Assembly: GCA_017893485.1 (NCBI GenBank)
Contig: CM030367.1
Span: 144,883,767-144,947,766 of the forward strand
Length of the DNA stretch: 64,000 nt
Direction: 5' to 3'
Source: Hemerocallis citrina
Lineage: Eukaryota; Streptophyta; Magnoliopsida; Asparagales; Asphodelaceae
The notes below the pieces were generated by a model that was not told the DNA's origin, did no database searches, and worked only from the letters and a program-made list of their open reading frames with translations. The position numbers were made by a program, and so were the translations under genes. The first letter of the stretch is position 1. Each line of letters begins with the position of its first letter. This document shows, piece by piece, positions 35,752-44,953 of this stretch.

Positions 35752-37521
35752 TTAGGGGGGAAGCTTGGCCCCCTCTTTCTGGATGAACTTGGTCAGGTGC
35801 CCCCGCTGTATGAGTTCTTCGATCTCTTCCTTCAGAGCCCGACAATTTTCCGTATCGTGGCCGTGGTCCCTGTGAAAGCGGCACCACTTATCCTTGTCCC
35901 TCTTCTTGCCAGGCGTATTCATTCTCGGGAGAGCGCGGAGGAGCCCTTCCTTGTCCACCTCCATAAGAACTTCTGATATATTGGCAACGAGGGGGGTGAA
36001 CTTCTCAAACCGAGGAGTCGGGCGGCGCTGGCCATTGCCGTCCTTCTGAAGCTTCTTAGCCTCTTCTTCTTCGGTCAACTTTTGTTTCGTCCCTGAGGTA
36101 GACCCTCCGAAGCTTGGAAGGTAGGCGGCCTTTTCGGCACGAATGTACTTGTCACACCTGAGAAGGAGGTCGGCAAAGTTCTGTGGAGGCTTCTTAGCAA
36201 GAGAGGAGCGGAGGCTGGAATTGAAGACGTTGGATTGGAAGGCGGCTGTTGCGACGGATTGGTCGAGGGAGGCTATGGACCTGACCTCCGCAGTGAACCT
36301 CTTCACATAGTCTCTCAACTTTTCTCCCTTCTCCTGGCGGAGCTGGAGTAATGAGATGTTAGTCTTCTCCGTGTGTCTGCTACTCACAAAATGAGTGATG
36401 AAGTGGCTCTCGAATTGCTCGAAGGAGAATATGAAAGACGGGGCGAGGCGGGAGTACCACTCCCGAGCCGAACCCTTAAGAGTGGCAGGGAAGGTTTTGC
36501 ACAGCAAAGCATCGGAAGCTTGGTGGATTAGCATGAGGGTCTTAAAGCTTTCGATGTGGTCCACGGGGTCCGACTCCCCCGAGTAAGTTTCGAACTTTGG
36601 GGGTTCGAAACCTCTTGGGATAGGAGCTTCCATGATGGTCCGGGAGAAGGAAGGTCTGCTCGGGCGGATGGTCCTGCTGTTCGACCCCTCCCCCTCGTCC
36701 ATCCGACCGATTCGCCTTTCCACCTCATGGAGACGGCGGTATAGGGCATCGTCCCTCCCGCGGTAGTCGAACGAGCCTCTGGACTCGTCTTCGTAGGAGG
36801 GAGAGCCGGGGCTACGACGATGGTCGTCCCGGGAGCGGCGAGGGCTAAGATCATGCTGCCGGTGGTTAGGAGCCGGCGGAGGAGAGGCGGACCTGCGGTG
36901 AGGACTGGGAACCCGTTGGGGTGAAGGAACCCTTTGGGCCTCATTGTTGTTGGGTCGGAGGTTAAGAGCCTGCAACACCGTTGCTTGAAACTGTAGGAAC
37001 TCGGCGCGAGTGATGGGCGCCTTATTGTTCCTCGGCTGATGCCGACCGGTAGGAGAGTAGCGCCTCCTCCTGTAATGCCCGGGTGACTCTCTCCGCCATC
37101 TCCTGGTAGGAGACCTTCTACGCTCGCGGTGGTGAGGATTCCGCTCATCTGGACGTTGTAGGCGGGAGGCTCCCTCTCGGGACCGCTTTTCGTCCAGACG
37201 GTGGCGGAGATCCTCATCCTTCTGCCGGTTGAGGATAGTATTTCGAAGGTCAGGGGCCTGAGGACTATGGGAGGCGTAAGAGTCTGTAGAGGCGTTGTAT
37301 ACCGATATGTGGTCTTGATGGAGAGCTTGTTTTTGCTTCCGTGGATCGGGACCGTTTGGGGGTTGCTGGTTCGGAAGAGGAGGTGGGTCATGCTGGACAC
37401 GGTCCTCGGTGGGCGGAGGGAGCCGCCCCAGTTGTTGAGAGGGGTTGACAGGGACTTCTTGCTGGTCCGCGGGGTTGGGTGCACGATTGGACCCTCTAGA
37501 TCTGACCTTTCTGGGAGGCAT
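35752..37521 (-). CDS. Gag protein of the gag-only Tat element (589 codons)
   Basis: An intact frame starting MPPRKVRSRGSNRAPNP, close to the start of the gag at 51-53 kb. The order is an Arg/Pro-rich N-terminus (residues about 1-240), ITRAEFLQFQATVLQALNL (near 170), the capsid-like segment ETYSGESDPVDHIESFKTL (about 305-325) to SLAKKPPQNFADLLLRCDKY (about 430-450), and a zinc-knuckle-like WCRFHRDHGHDTENCRALKE (C-x2-H-x4-H-x4-C, about 545-565). It stops shortly after, where the related element continues into protease. Gag would form the particle that packages element RNA in the cytoplasm. The conserved open frame in an element without pol suggests it was kept by selection or is recent. Confidence 0.9.
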   Translation of the reverse strand: MPPRKVRSRGSNRAPNPADQQEVPVNPSQQLGRLPPPTEDRVQHDPPPLPNQQPPNGPDPRKQKQALHQDHISVYNASTDSYASHSPQAPDLRNTILNRQKDEDLRHRLDEKRSREGASRLQRPDERNPHHRERRRSPTRRWRRESPGHYRRRRYSPTGRHQPRNNKAPITRAEFLQFQATVLQALNLRPNNNEAQRVPSPQRVPSPHRRSASPPPAPNHRQHDLSPRRSRDDHRRSPGSPSYEDESRGSFDYRGRDDALYRRLHEVERRIGRMDEGEGSNSRTIRPSRPSFSRTIMEAPIPRGFEPPKFETYSGESDPVDHIESFKTLMLIHQASDALLCKTFPATLKGSAREWYSRLAPSFIFSFEQFESHFITHFVSSRHTEKTNISLLQLRQEKGEKLRDYVKRFTAEVRSIASLDQSVATAAFQSNVFNSSLRSSLAKKPPQNFADLLLRCDKYIRAEKAAYLPSFGGSTSGTKQKLTEEEEAKKLQKDGNGQRRPTPRFEKFTPLVANISEVLMEVDKEGLLRALPRMNTPGKKRDKDKWCRFHRDHGHDTENCRALKEEIEELIQRGHLTKFIQKEGAKLPP

Positions 37522-37570
37522 GGCTGGAGATCTGATCGACGAGGAAGAGGCGGAGGCTATTCGTATGGTT

Positions 37571-37588
37571 TTTCCACATACGGCGCCA
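37571..37588 (-). other. Primer binding site of the gag-only element
   Basis: On the - strand TGGCGCCGTATGTGGAAA, three bases inside the 5' LTR. TGGCGCC is the primer-site start usual for Tat and Athila elements, generally ascribed to tRNA-Asp; the tRNA is my inference. Confidence 0.7.
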
Positions 37589-37591
37589 ATC

Positions 37592-38211
37592 TGTTACCGC
37601 TGATTCTGGTGTGGGGGTAAACAGATAGAATTTGTGGGTTCGTGGAAAAACCTGAATAGCAGATCCGAACATATTCGTCTGAGTTGGGCTGCTGACTCCC
37701 GCCATACACCTGAAAGGAAAGTGCAAAACACCGGGGTTGATCCCGGCGACGCACCCTCCGACGCTCTTGTCAGTAACCAGAAAAGATTAAAAAAGAGCTT
37801 AAGCAGGTAAAAGAGTCATTAACCTGTAACAGTGGTAAGTGGGGGGTATTTATAGTCGCCGTTGGGATCAGATTAGGAATGTGCTTCCTGTGATCTGATA
37901 AGGCGTAAAATCCTCGTAATCAGATTAGGAATGTAATCCCTTAATTCCCGGTGAGAGGATAACTGCAAATCAGGCCCGTTGATTTAGTCAAATCAGTGAC
38001 CCTGATATCCTCTTGCTGGTCTGGGTTTGTATCGGGTCGGGACCCGTACCCAGTTGAGATGGATCCGTTCGCAGGTTGTTGGATCTGTGAGGAGGAGACC
38101 CAGTACCCGCTTCGGACCCGTTAGTAAGTGAAATTACTGTTTTACCCCTGAGCTTTAAGATTCGTTTCCGATGTGAACGGTCCCGATTTAATCCTATTTT
38201 TAGCCATATCA
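37592..38211 (-). repeat. 5' LTR of the gag-only Tat element
   Basis: 620 bp, TGTTACCGCTGATTCTGG to TAGCCATATCA on +. The promoter TATA box (TATAAATA on -) is at 37847-37854. Confidence 0.9.
37847..37854 (-). promoter_or_regulatory. TATA box of the gag-only element
   Basis: On the - strand TATAAATACCCCCC, conserved at the same place in all young Tat LTRs of this window. Confidence 0.65.
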
Positions 38212-38564
38212 ATATCATATACAACCGAAATGCATTCAAATCATTATTTTTTCTACATAACATGTTTCTAGTTTATGTTCATGTGGTGTATGCATATGAA
38301 GACATATAATATGACTTTAAATTGAGCGAAGGATATGGAATGAAAAGAAAGCTATTACTTGGTTTCGCCGATGAATCCGTAATAACCTCTTTGAAGGATA
38401 ACAAACAAATTGAGACACATAAAAGAAATATGAACTACTTGCGGAGATCAAAATAATCTTGAATGGGAACAATAAGCCAGTTCAAGAGGACTTGCCTTTG
38501 TGTTGTTTATGACGGAAGGACGAAGAAAAGAGCGGCGACGGCTCACATCGACTACAAGCACAAC

Positions 38565-38768
38565 CAGTGGCGGAGCTATGTGGGGGCCCGGGCCCTAAAA
38601 TTTTGAAAATCCCCTTAAAATTTTTGAAATTTTTTAAAACCCCCCCTTAAATCTATTCAATTTTATTATTAGGCCTCCCTAAAAATTATGAAAAAATACC
38701 TATATATTTATATATAGTTATAGAATTTTTTTTTGACCCCCGAAAAAATTGTTCTGCCTTCGTCCCTG
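38565..38768. mobile_element. hAT-type MITE, 204 bp
   Basis: It starts CAGTGGCGGAGCTATG and ends CCTTCGTCCCTG, imperfect terminal inverted repeats of hAT type. AGCACAAC flanks both ends (38557-38564 and 38769-38776), a perfect 8-bp target duplication. The sister LTR at 26475 lacks it, so it is a clean insertion after duplication of the LTRs. Confidence 0.9.
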
Positions 38769-39912
38769 AGCACAACGAAAACACATAACAAGAGCAGACA
38801 GCAACCACGAGAGCGGGTAACAGTGAAGGAGTTCGGCTTCGTTAGAGGCTGCGATGGAGGCAGCGAGCGAGGGCAGCAAGGGGTTAACTGCAGGTGACTG
38901 CGGGGTTGGTCACCGGTGGTGAGGGTGGAGCAGCAGGGTGTTGCTGGTTGTCGAGCTGTGGAAGGTGACTGTTGACGAGTTGCGGTGGGGCAGCAGTGGA
39001 AGTTGTGGGAGATCGGGTTGATGACGTCAATGGTGGTGGCAGTCAGAGTTTGCGCGATGGCTGGGCACACGAGGAGGGGGGGAGAGGAAGCAGTGGGAAC
39101 GACAGTGACGCTGCAAGGTGGCTGTCGAGGATGTTGACATTGCGGGTTGCAGTGGGGTGGTTCTCAGAGATGGCAGGGTGAAGGGTGGTCGCGAGGGCAC
39201 AGCCAAGGAGGAAGGAGGGTTGCGGGAGTGGTGGCTCGAGCACTGTCGGTCAGTGGTAGGGGTGGAGCAACGGCGTCAGGATGGGGTGCAGGGCTGTCAG
39301 AATGGTGCAGCGCGGTGGCGAGGTGGGGAGCGGCTGTGAGGGGAAGTCCGACGGTGGCTGCGGTAGTGAAGGAGATGAGCGTCGGGGTTGAGCAGCCGGG
39401 GGGGGTGCAGTAGAGCTCCAATGGAGAGGAGAGTTGGGGGTGGAGTTGATGGGTGAGAGGGTGAGGAAGAAGATGAAGGGAGATGAAGTTGAATTAAAAT
39501 GAATTACGATGAGATTAGTGATAGTCTGTAATTTAAGGAGAAAATTAGGGGTGTGGGGTTACGGGATAGTTAAGGATAGTTAGGATTTAGTGGGGGTTAG
39601 TTAGAGATAATCATGGATTAGTTTAGGGTTAGATAAGATTAGGATATTGGGCTTAGGCTGAGTTCGGCTTGGATTAGGCTTATACAATAACGTTTTATCA
39701 AATAAGATATAAACAATTAATAGAATAAGATTTGAGTTAAAGTACATGATTATTTGAAAATAGTTACAAACACAATTTATGATTAGTAAGAACTTTAATA
39801 TGAGATCCAATAATAAATTTAAAATGGATTAAATTTAAGAAAATAGAAAAGAATTTCTAAAGAATCAAAACACAGAAAAATATGTATTGGCAGAAACGGA
39901 GGTTACATGATT

Positions 39913-40067
39913 GATGCAAAGCAGATCAAGTCTTTATAGAACTTTGCAGATCTTTTCACAAAATCCCTTCCAAAGTCCAGATTTCATAAGTTGGTAGACC
40001 ATATTGGCATGAAAAGAGTTTAGTAGATAGGCATACAAATGTTTATGATGATAAAATTTTGTGCTGG
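39913..40067 (+). pseudogene. C-terminal RNase H piece of the copia element
   Basis: It reads NFADLFTKSLPKSRFHKLVD then HIGMKRV and stop, the usual end of plant copia pol (..ADIFTKSLP..). It continues the copia element between the two big insertions. One in-frame stop precedes it (SL*NF). Confidence 0.85.
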
Positions 40068-40072
40068 GTTGT

Positions 40073-40731
40073 TGTTACCGCTAAATTTGGTGTGGGGGCA
40101 CACAGATAGAACTTGTGGATTCTTGGGGAAACTGAATAGAAAAACCTGTATACCTGTTCCGTCGGGCGCCGATCGTCGCTCCGCCGTGCACCTGCAAAAA
40201 GTGCGAGACACCGGGGTTGTTCCCGGCGACGCACCCTCCGACGCTCAAGTCAGTAATCTAAGAAGACTATGAATGAGCACAAAAACTGGTGAAGAGTTGA
40301 TTACCTCTTAATGGAGATGGATGGGGGGTATTTATAGGCGTCTTAGGGAACGGATTAGGAATGTAATCCCCGTGATTTGATAAGGAACGTCTCCCATAAT
40401 CAGATGAGGAAGGTAATCTGATAGGATATATTCCCTGTAATCAGATAAGGAATTTAATCCCTAATCCCCCGTGAAAAGGTAGATGTCCATCAGGGCCGTT
40501 GATCGTGTTTAATCAGGGACCCTGACTCTATCTTGTTGGATTGGGTGCGCAGCGGGTTGAGACCCGCACCCTCTTGTTGGTGGATCCATTCGCGGATTAT
40601 TGGGCCCTAGGAGGGCAGATCCAATATCCGTTTTGGTCCTTTTGTGGGTGAAATTACTGTTTTACCCTCAGGTCTCAAGATTCGTGCCTGATTTGGACGG
40701 TTCCGATTAAACCCCATTTTTAGCCATATCA
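40073..40731 (-). repeat. 3' LTR of Tat3 (659 bp)
   Basis: TGTTACCGCTAAATTTGG to TAGCCATATCA on +. It carries GTTACCG where the other copy has GTTGCTG, and GGGGGG in place of GAGGGG before the TATA region. Confidence 0.95.
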
Positions 40732-40747
40732 CGAGCCCCCCACTCCT
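40732..40747 (-). other. Polypurine tract of Tat3
   Basis: On the - strand AGGAGTGGGGGGCTCG directly before the 3' LTR, the same as in the gag-only element. Confidence 0.8.
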
Positions 40748-41100
40748 AAAGGCTGAGCTTGATCGGCCTTTGAGGAGTAGTTTAGCTGTTTTTAATGGCT
40801 GGCAGAGTTGTATTGGAGCCCAAATGGAAGGTTTTGAATCTTGAAGGAGGTAGTTTGGTGATTTTTCAAGCGGATTGAACTCTGAGTCGCTCCTGAGCTC
40901 TTATGGTCATGTGGTGTTCTTGCAGGGATATCCTATTAACTTCGCAAAGTGTCAATTCGTCATTCGGGGGTCTTGTATACTTGGACCACGCTTTAGACCC
41001 CCCTAGAGTTCGCTGGCGAAGGGGCCGAAGTCCATGTGCAGTTCGGCGAGCTTTTCCAGAGAGGGAAGCGAGTTCGGCAGGGCTGTGAGCGTCAGGAGTG
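40748..41100. other. Tat3 3' untranslated spacer
   Basis: No open frame of note and no domain recognised; it leads into the tandem array. Confidence 0.5.
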
Positions 41101-42135
41101 AGTTCGGCAATCTGCCGAACTTGTTTTTTCCCTATAAGGGGGTCGGTGCCACGAACGCTCGGCAGCGGTGCCGAACCTGACTTTTCCCTATAACAGGGTC
41201 GGTGCCACGAACGCTCGGCAGTGGTGCCGAACCTGACTTTTCCCCTATAACAGGGTCGGTGTCACGAATGCTTGCCGAACCTGTTTTTTCCCCTATAACA
41301 GGGTCGGTGTCACGAACGCTCGGCAGTGGTGCCGAACCTGTTTTTTCCCTATGACAGGGTCAGTGTCACGAACGCTCGGCAGTGGTGCCGAACCTGTTTT
41401 TTCCCTATAACAGGGTCGGTGTCACGAATGCTCGGCAGTGGTGCCGAACCTGTTTTTTCCCTATAACAGGGTCGGTGTCACGAATGCTCGGCAGTGGTGT
41501 CGAACCTGTTTTTTCCCCTATAACAGGGTCGGTGTCACGAACGCTCGGCAGCGGTGCCGAACCTGTTTTTTCCCTATGACAGGGTCGGTGTCACGAACGC
41601 TCGGCAGTGGTGCCGAACCTGTTTTTTCCCTATAACAGGGTCGGTGTCACGAATGCTCGGCAGTGGCGCCGAACCTGTTTTTTCCCTATAACAGGGTCGG
41701 TGTCACGAATGCTCGGTAGTGGTGTCGAACCTGTTTTTTCCCTATAACAGGGTCGGTGTCACGAATGCTCGGCAGTGGGTGCCGAACGTGACTTTTTTCA
41801 CCTATAACAGGGTCGGTGTCACGAACGCTCGGCAGTGGTGCCGAACCTGTTTTTTCCCTATGACAGGGTCGGTGTCACGAACGCACGGCAGTATGTGCCG
41901 AACGTGACTTTTTCCCTATAACAGGGTCGGTGTCACGAATGCTCGGCAGTGGGTGCCGAACGTGAGTTTTTTCACCTATAACAGGGTCGGTGTCACGAAC
42001 GCTCGGCAGTGGGTGCGGAACGTGACTTTTTCCCTATAACAGGGTCGGTGTCACGAATGCTCGGCAGTGGGTGCCGAACGTGACTTTTTCCCTATAACAG
42101 GGTCGGTGTCACGAACGCACGGTAGTATGTGCCGA
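41101..42135. repeat. Tandem array of a 56-bp unit (about 18 copies)
   Basis: Head-to-tail copies of a unit containing CGGTGTCACGAA(C/T)GCTCGG, CAGTGGTGCCGAACCTG and CCCTATAACAGGGT. Copies at 41400-41760 are nearly identical; toward 42130 variants with GTGACTTTT appear. There are no unique spacers, so it is not a CRISPR array. The short frames that run through it are artefacts. Confidence 0.92.
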
Positions 42136-42407
42136 ACTCCCAGACTTGTCATTTTTTGGGGGCTTGTCTTTTCTGTGCGCCATTTGAACTCCTGACACCT
42201 CTGACAGCTCTGACAATTCTGACAACCCTGACAGATGGGACGTTCATTAATTGCAGTGACCCCTGGGGTTCCATCGGATGGAGTGCGCATTAAATGCAAC
42301 TCATGATTCGTTGAAGTTATCGAGGTGACGATTGGGATCGCTCCGCCGCTTGGTTTAGATGGGCCGGTCGTACAGGCCCATTAGCCTCGTGGTGTGTGTC
42401 CCTCTTC
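42136..42407 (+). promoter_or_regulatory. Upstream region of the antisense gene
   Basis: About 270 bp between the 56-bp array and the TATA box. It contains short tandem TCTGACA(A/C)(C/T) repeats (42190-42235) and TGGGCC / GGCCCA motifs (42361-42380) of the kind bound by TCP factors in plant promoters. Its promoter role is inferred from position. Confidence 0.45.
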
Positions 42408-42414
42408 TATAAAT
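42408..42414 (+). promoter_or_regulatory. TATA box of the Tat3 antisense gene
   Basis: TATAAAT, 146 bp before the start codon of the antisense gene, followed by a C/T-rich leader with a consensus splice donor (CAGGTGAGT near 42479). It points to an independent promoter inside the element, opposite to the LTR promoter. Confidence 0.65.
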
Positions 42415-42559
42415 CCTCCCCCCCCCCCTTCTCATTTCTCATTTCTTCCCTCATTTGCTCAGGCTTTCTCTTGTGTCTCAGGTGAGTTTTCCGGTGACCG
42501 GTGTTTGACTCAGGCGAGGTTTTTCGGCAGCTCTTTCCTTTTAAGGTAATTTATAAATT

Positions 42560-44677
42560 ATGTCTGTAGCTTCTGTCTCAGATGAAGTCTCTTGGTCCGA
42601 GCCCTCCCTTGAAGGCGTCGAGGCCTCGACTTCGAATCCACCCAAGGGGAAGGTGTTCGGCAAGGATTCCATCGTCGTGGATCCGAAGAGGATGGGGGAG
42701 TTCGGACAGCTACCAGGTCCGCTGACGGGGCTGCACAGGGTCAGGGAGCTCCCGAAGGACCAGGCCGAGCGGATCGTCCATGGGAGGGAGAGGTCCTTCG
42801 AGGAGAACGAAGCGAGGGAGACGACGGAGGTGGACGACGCGGCGTCGATCCTGCGCGAGGAGGAACTGGCTGCGATCCGGGACTCTTTTTTCATCCCGGA
42901 GGAGTACGAAATCATGCTGCCGGGCCCCGGGGTTAGGGCTAATTCGCCGCTGCCAGTGACCATGTGTTGCTGGCCGGTGGATGCCTTTATCGCCGGTGCT
43001 CGGCTGCCTCTCCACGCGTTCGCCGTTACCGTGGTGAGCTAGTACGGGGTCTGCCCCATTCAGCTCATGCCGAACGCGTGGCGAGTGATTAATGGCTTCG
43101 TTCTCCACTGCCAGGCCGTTGGAATCGAGCCGCAGCTGAACGTGCTTCGGACGATATACCGGCTCCACCAGGGGAACAAGTCGGAGTACCGGTATTATCT
43201 GACTCCGAGGCACGGCGGCAGGCTCGTCGTCTGCCCCGACTCTATCAAGCATTGGCGAGAGAAGTGGGTCGTCATGCGGAGTCGAGAAGCATGGCCGATC
43301 CCCACAAATTGGGCAGAAGGGGTGCCCAAGAGGGCGACGGCGCTGCCGAGGCTTACGGTAGAGGAGGAAGCGGCGGTCCGGACCCTCCTCGACCGACCGA
43401 AGTACGATTGGAAAGATTTGACGGAGGACGTTCTCTACAAGGGAGGGCTCTGCCGCGTAGATCCTAGTACGCGGCTTTTCGCCAAGTTCTTTTTTCCGTA
43501 CTTGCTGCCTTGTTTTTCTTTTGTGCTAATCATTTTTTGCTTTTGATGCAGAATCCATGGACTACGAGGCGGTGTTGTCGCTCAGGGCGGGGCTCGCCAG
43601 TAAGGCGCCGAGGAAGCGCAAGAGGGTTGCGTCGAAGCTGCCCTCGACCTCGAAGGTGCCGAGGATTGCGGCCCCCGACCAGGTGGTGGAGGTTGCTGAC
43701 GACCCGGTCGTCACCGTGGCGGGGCCTTCGGCTCCTGCACCTGTGGGGGATTTCCCCATTGCCGCCGCGCTCGCCATGCCGACCCCGCCGCTGACCGTAG
43801 CAGGCGAGGAGCTCCTGACGGAGGAGCACAAGCGGATCCACATTCCGGACTGGCAGGTCCGGAGGCACGATGGGTTCCTCGGGAACTCGTTGGCGAGTAT
43901 GCAGGCCGTCAAGCATCTCGCCACCCCGAAGGACCGCGCCGCCATGGACGCGGGGAGGCAAGGTGACGACGTGATCGAGATCGCTCGTTCGGCGGTATCG
44001 GTAAGTTCCGAGTTCCCCTCATTCATTTCATCTTGAATCACAAAATTTTTCTAACTCTCTGAGCTCTTCGTCTTTCCTTTGCACAGATCGTCGTCCACTT
44101 CGGTCACCTTACCGAAAGGCTGACCGCCCTCGAGAAGGAGCTGAAGCAAGAGTCCGACCAGGCTCGGAACGAGAAGGCTCAGATGTCGAACCAGCTCGAC
44201 AAGCTCCGAGTCGAGCATGAAGGTCGGTCTGCGAGGATCCAGCACCTCGAGGCCGAAGTGAAGAGGCTGGAGGACGAGCTGCGTCGGGAGAAGGAGGGGT
44301 CGGCCAATCAGTTGGTCGAGGCCGAGGCGAAGCAGGCGGTGGCCGTGAAGGAGGTGGAGGACGCCACCTTGAAGAAGGCCCAGGGGTACCTCGCACAGAA
44401 CATGGCGAAGGCCTTCGCCACTGCCCTCGACCGGGTGCGAGAGGCATACCCCGGGGTGGATGTCTCGGGATGGCGACTCTTCCCCGGACACGTCGAGGGC
44501 TTCGACCCCGAGTCCGAAGGGGAAGAGGAGGAGGAGGAGGAGGGCGACGCTGATGCCGATGCCGGGGTTACTGGCGAGGTCCCGAGCACCACGACCACTC
44601 CGTTGGCGGCGGCGTCTCCTTCGGGGAAGTCGACGCCTACTCCGCCTCGTCGCCCGGGGAAAGAGGTCGGGCCCTGA
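42560..44677 (+). pseudogene. Antisense gene 1 of Tat3: 'putative gypsy type transposon' domain plus coiled coil, one TAG
   Basis: Three exons fit exactly: 42560-43466, 43552-44000 and 44087-44677, with GT-AG introns of 85 and 86 bp and a joined length of 649 codons including stop. The N-terminal half (about residues 75-260; VTMCCWPVDAFIAG, QLMPNAWRVINGFV, WREKWVVM) resembles the plant family annotated as 'putative gypsy type transposon' (PF04195), whose function is unknown. Residues about 455-560 form a coiled coil (LTERLTALEKELKQ onward). The tail is acidic (EGEEEEEEEGD). A TAG at codon 161 (43040-43042) interrupts exon 1, with the frame open on both sides. The gene runs against gag-pol. 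Known Retand-type elements carry such antisense ORFs; their role is not established. Confidence 0.8.
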
Positions 44678-44953
44678 ATCCGCCTTTCGTTTTGTTGTTT
44701 TTGATTGTTTCTGCTCCTTTTTTTTTGTTTTTCCTTTCGAACTTTGTAACGCCTAATAGCGGACTGGCCACCGCTTCTTTTGATGTTAATGAAAGGAAAA
44801 TTTTTGCAAGTGTCGGTGCTCGGAAGTTTTTGTCTTGTGCCCCCTCTTTTGCCGAACTGTCAAACCTTGTTTTTAGAGATGAAAATTATTCCAAGTGCGG
44901 TGCTTCGGCCATGCTCAACGTTTTTGTTGATTACTTCGATTTCTTTGCAGCTT
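44678..44953 (+). other. Spacer or intron between antisense genes 1 and 2
   Basis: T-rich with pyrimidine runs, ending in TTTCTTTGCAG (44940-44950), a good splice acceptor just before the start codon of antisense gene 2. An exon-joined transcript across both genes is possible. Confidence 0.5.

Larger units (their letters stand above)
30688..38211 (-). mobile_element. Gag-only Tat element (TR-GAG type, here called Tat2)
   Basis: LTRs of 620 bp each lie at 30688-31307 and 37592-38211. The left flank is ATATA and the right flank ATATC; the undisturbed sister LTR has a matching site, so the 5-bp duplication has one mutation. The primer site is at 37571-37588 and the polypurine tract at 31308-31323. 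The only protein of the element is a 589-codon gag (35752-37521). No protease, RT or integrase is present. The rest is a repeat-rich 3' region (31.7-35.5 kb). This structure matches non-autonomous terminal-repeat retrotransposons with a gag domain. By eye about 26 differences separate the LTRs (about 4%). Confidence 0.85.
23938..39907 (-). mobile_element. LARD-like element with 3.6-kb LTRs and a 0.8-kb interior
   Basis: Two long direct repeats (23938-27565 and 28386-39907, the latter with two insertions) enclose 820 bp. TGATT flanks the whole (23933-23937 and 39908-39912), a perfect 5-bp target duplication inside the copia RNase H region. On the - strand the LTRs start TGTAACCTCC and end GGGGC(A/G)TGACA. 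A primer site (28360-28375) and a polypurine tract (27566-27579) lie just inside. No gag or pol is present. The non-coding interior and long LTRs fit a large retrotransposon derivative. The LTR termini resemble Tekay-type chromoviruses, which may supply the proteins. Confidence 0.85.
28386..39907 (-). repeat. 5' LTR of the LARD-like element, carrying two insertions
   Basis: It starts TGTCACGCCCC on + and matches 23938-27565 throughout. The match is interrupted at 30688-38211 by a gag-only Tat element and at 38565-38768 by a hAT MITE. The uninterrupted sister LTR shows the empty sites (near 26133 and 26475). Substitutions and small indels between the two LTRs are frequent, so this element is clearly older than its insertions. 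Confidence 0.85.

Noticed and set aside
41101..42135. CRISPR-like regular repeats
   Set aside because: Copies are directly adjacent without unique spacers, and the DNA is plant nuclear; it is a minisatellite in a retrotransposon.
42710..43252. 180-codon - strand frame
   Set aside because: Shadow of antisense gene 1, which has the domain match, splice sites and codon pattern on +.
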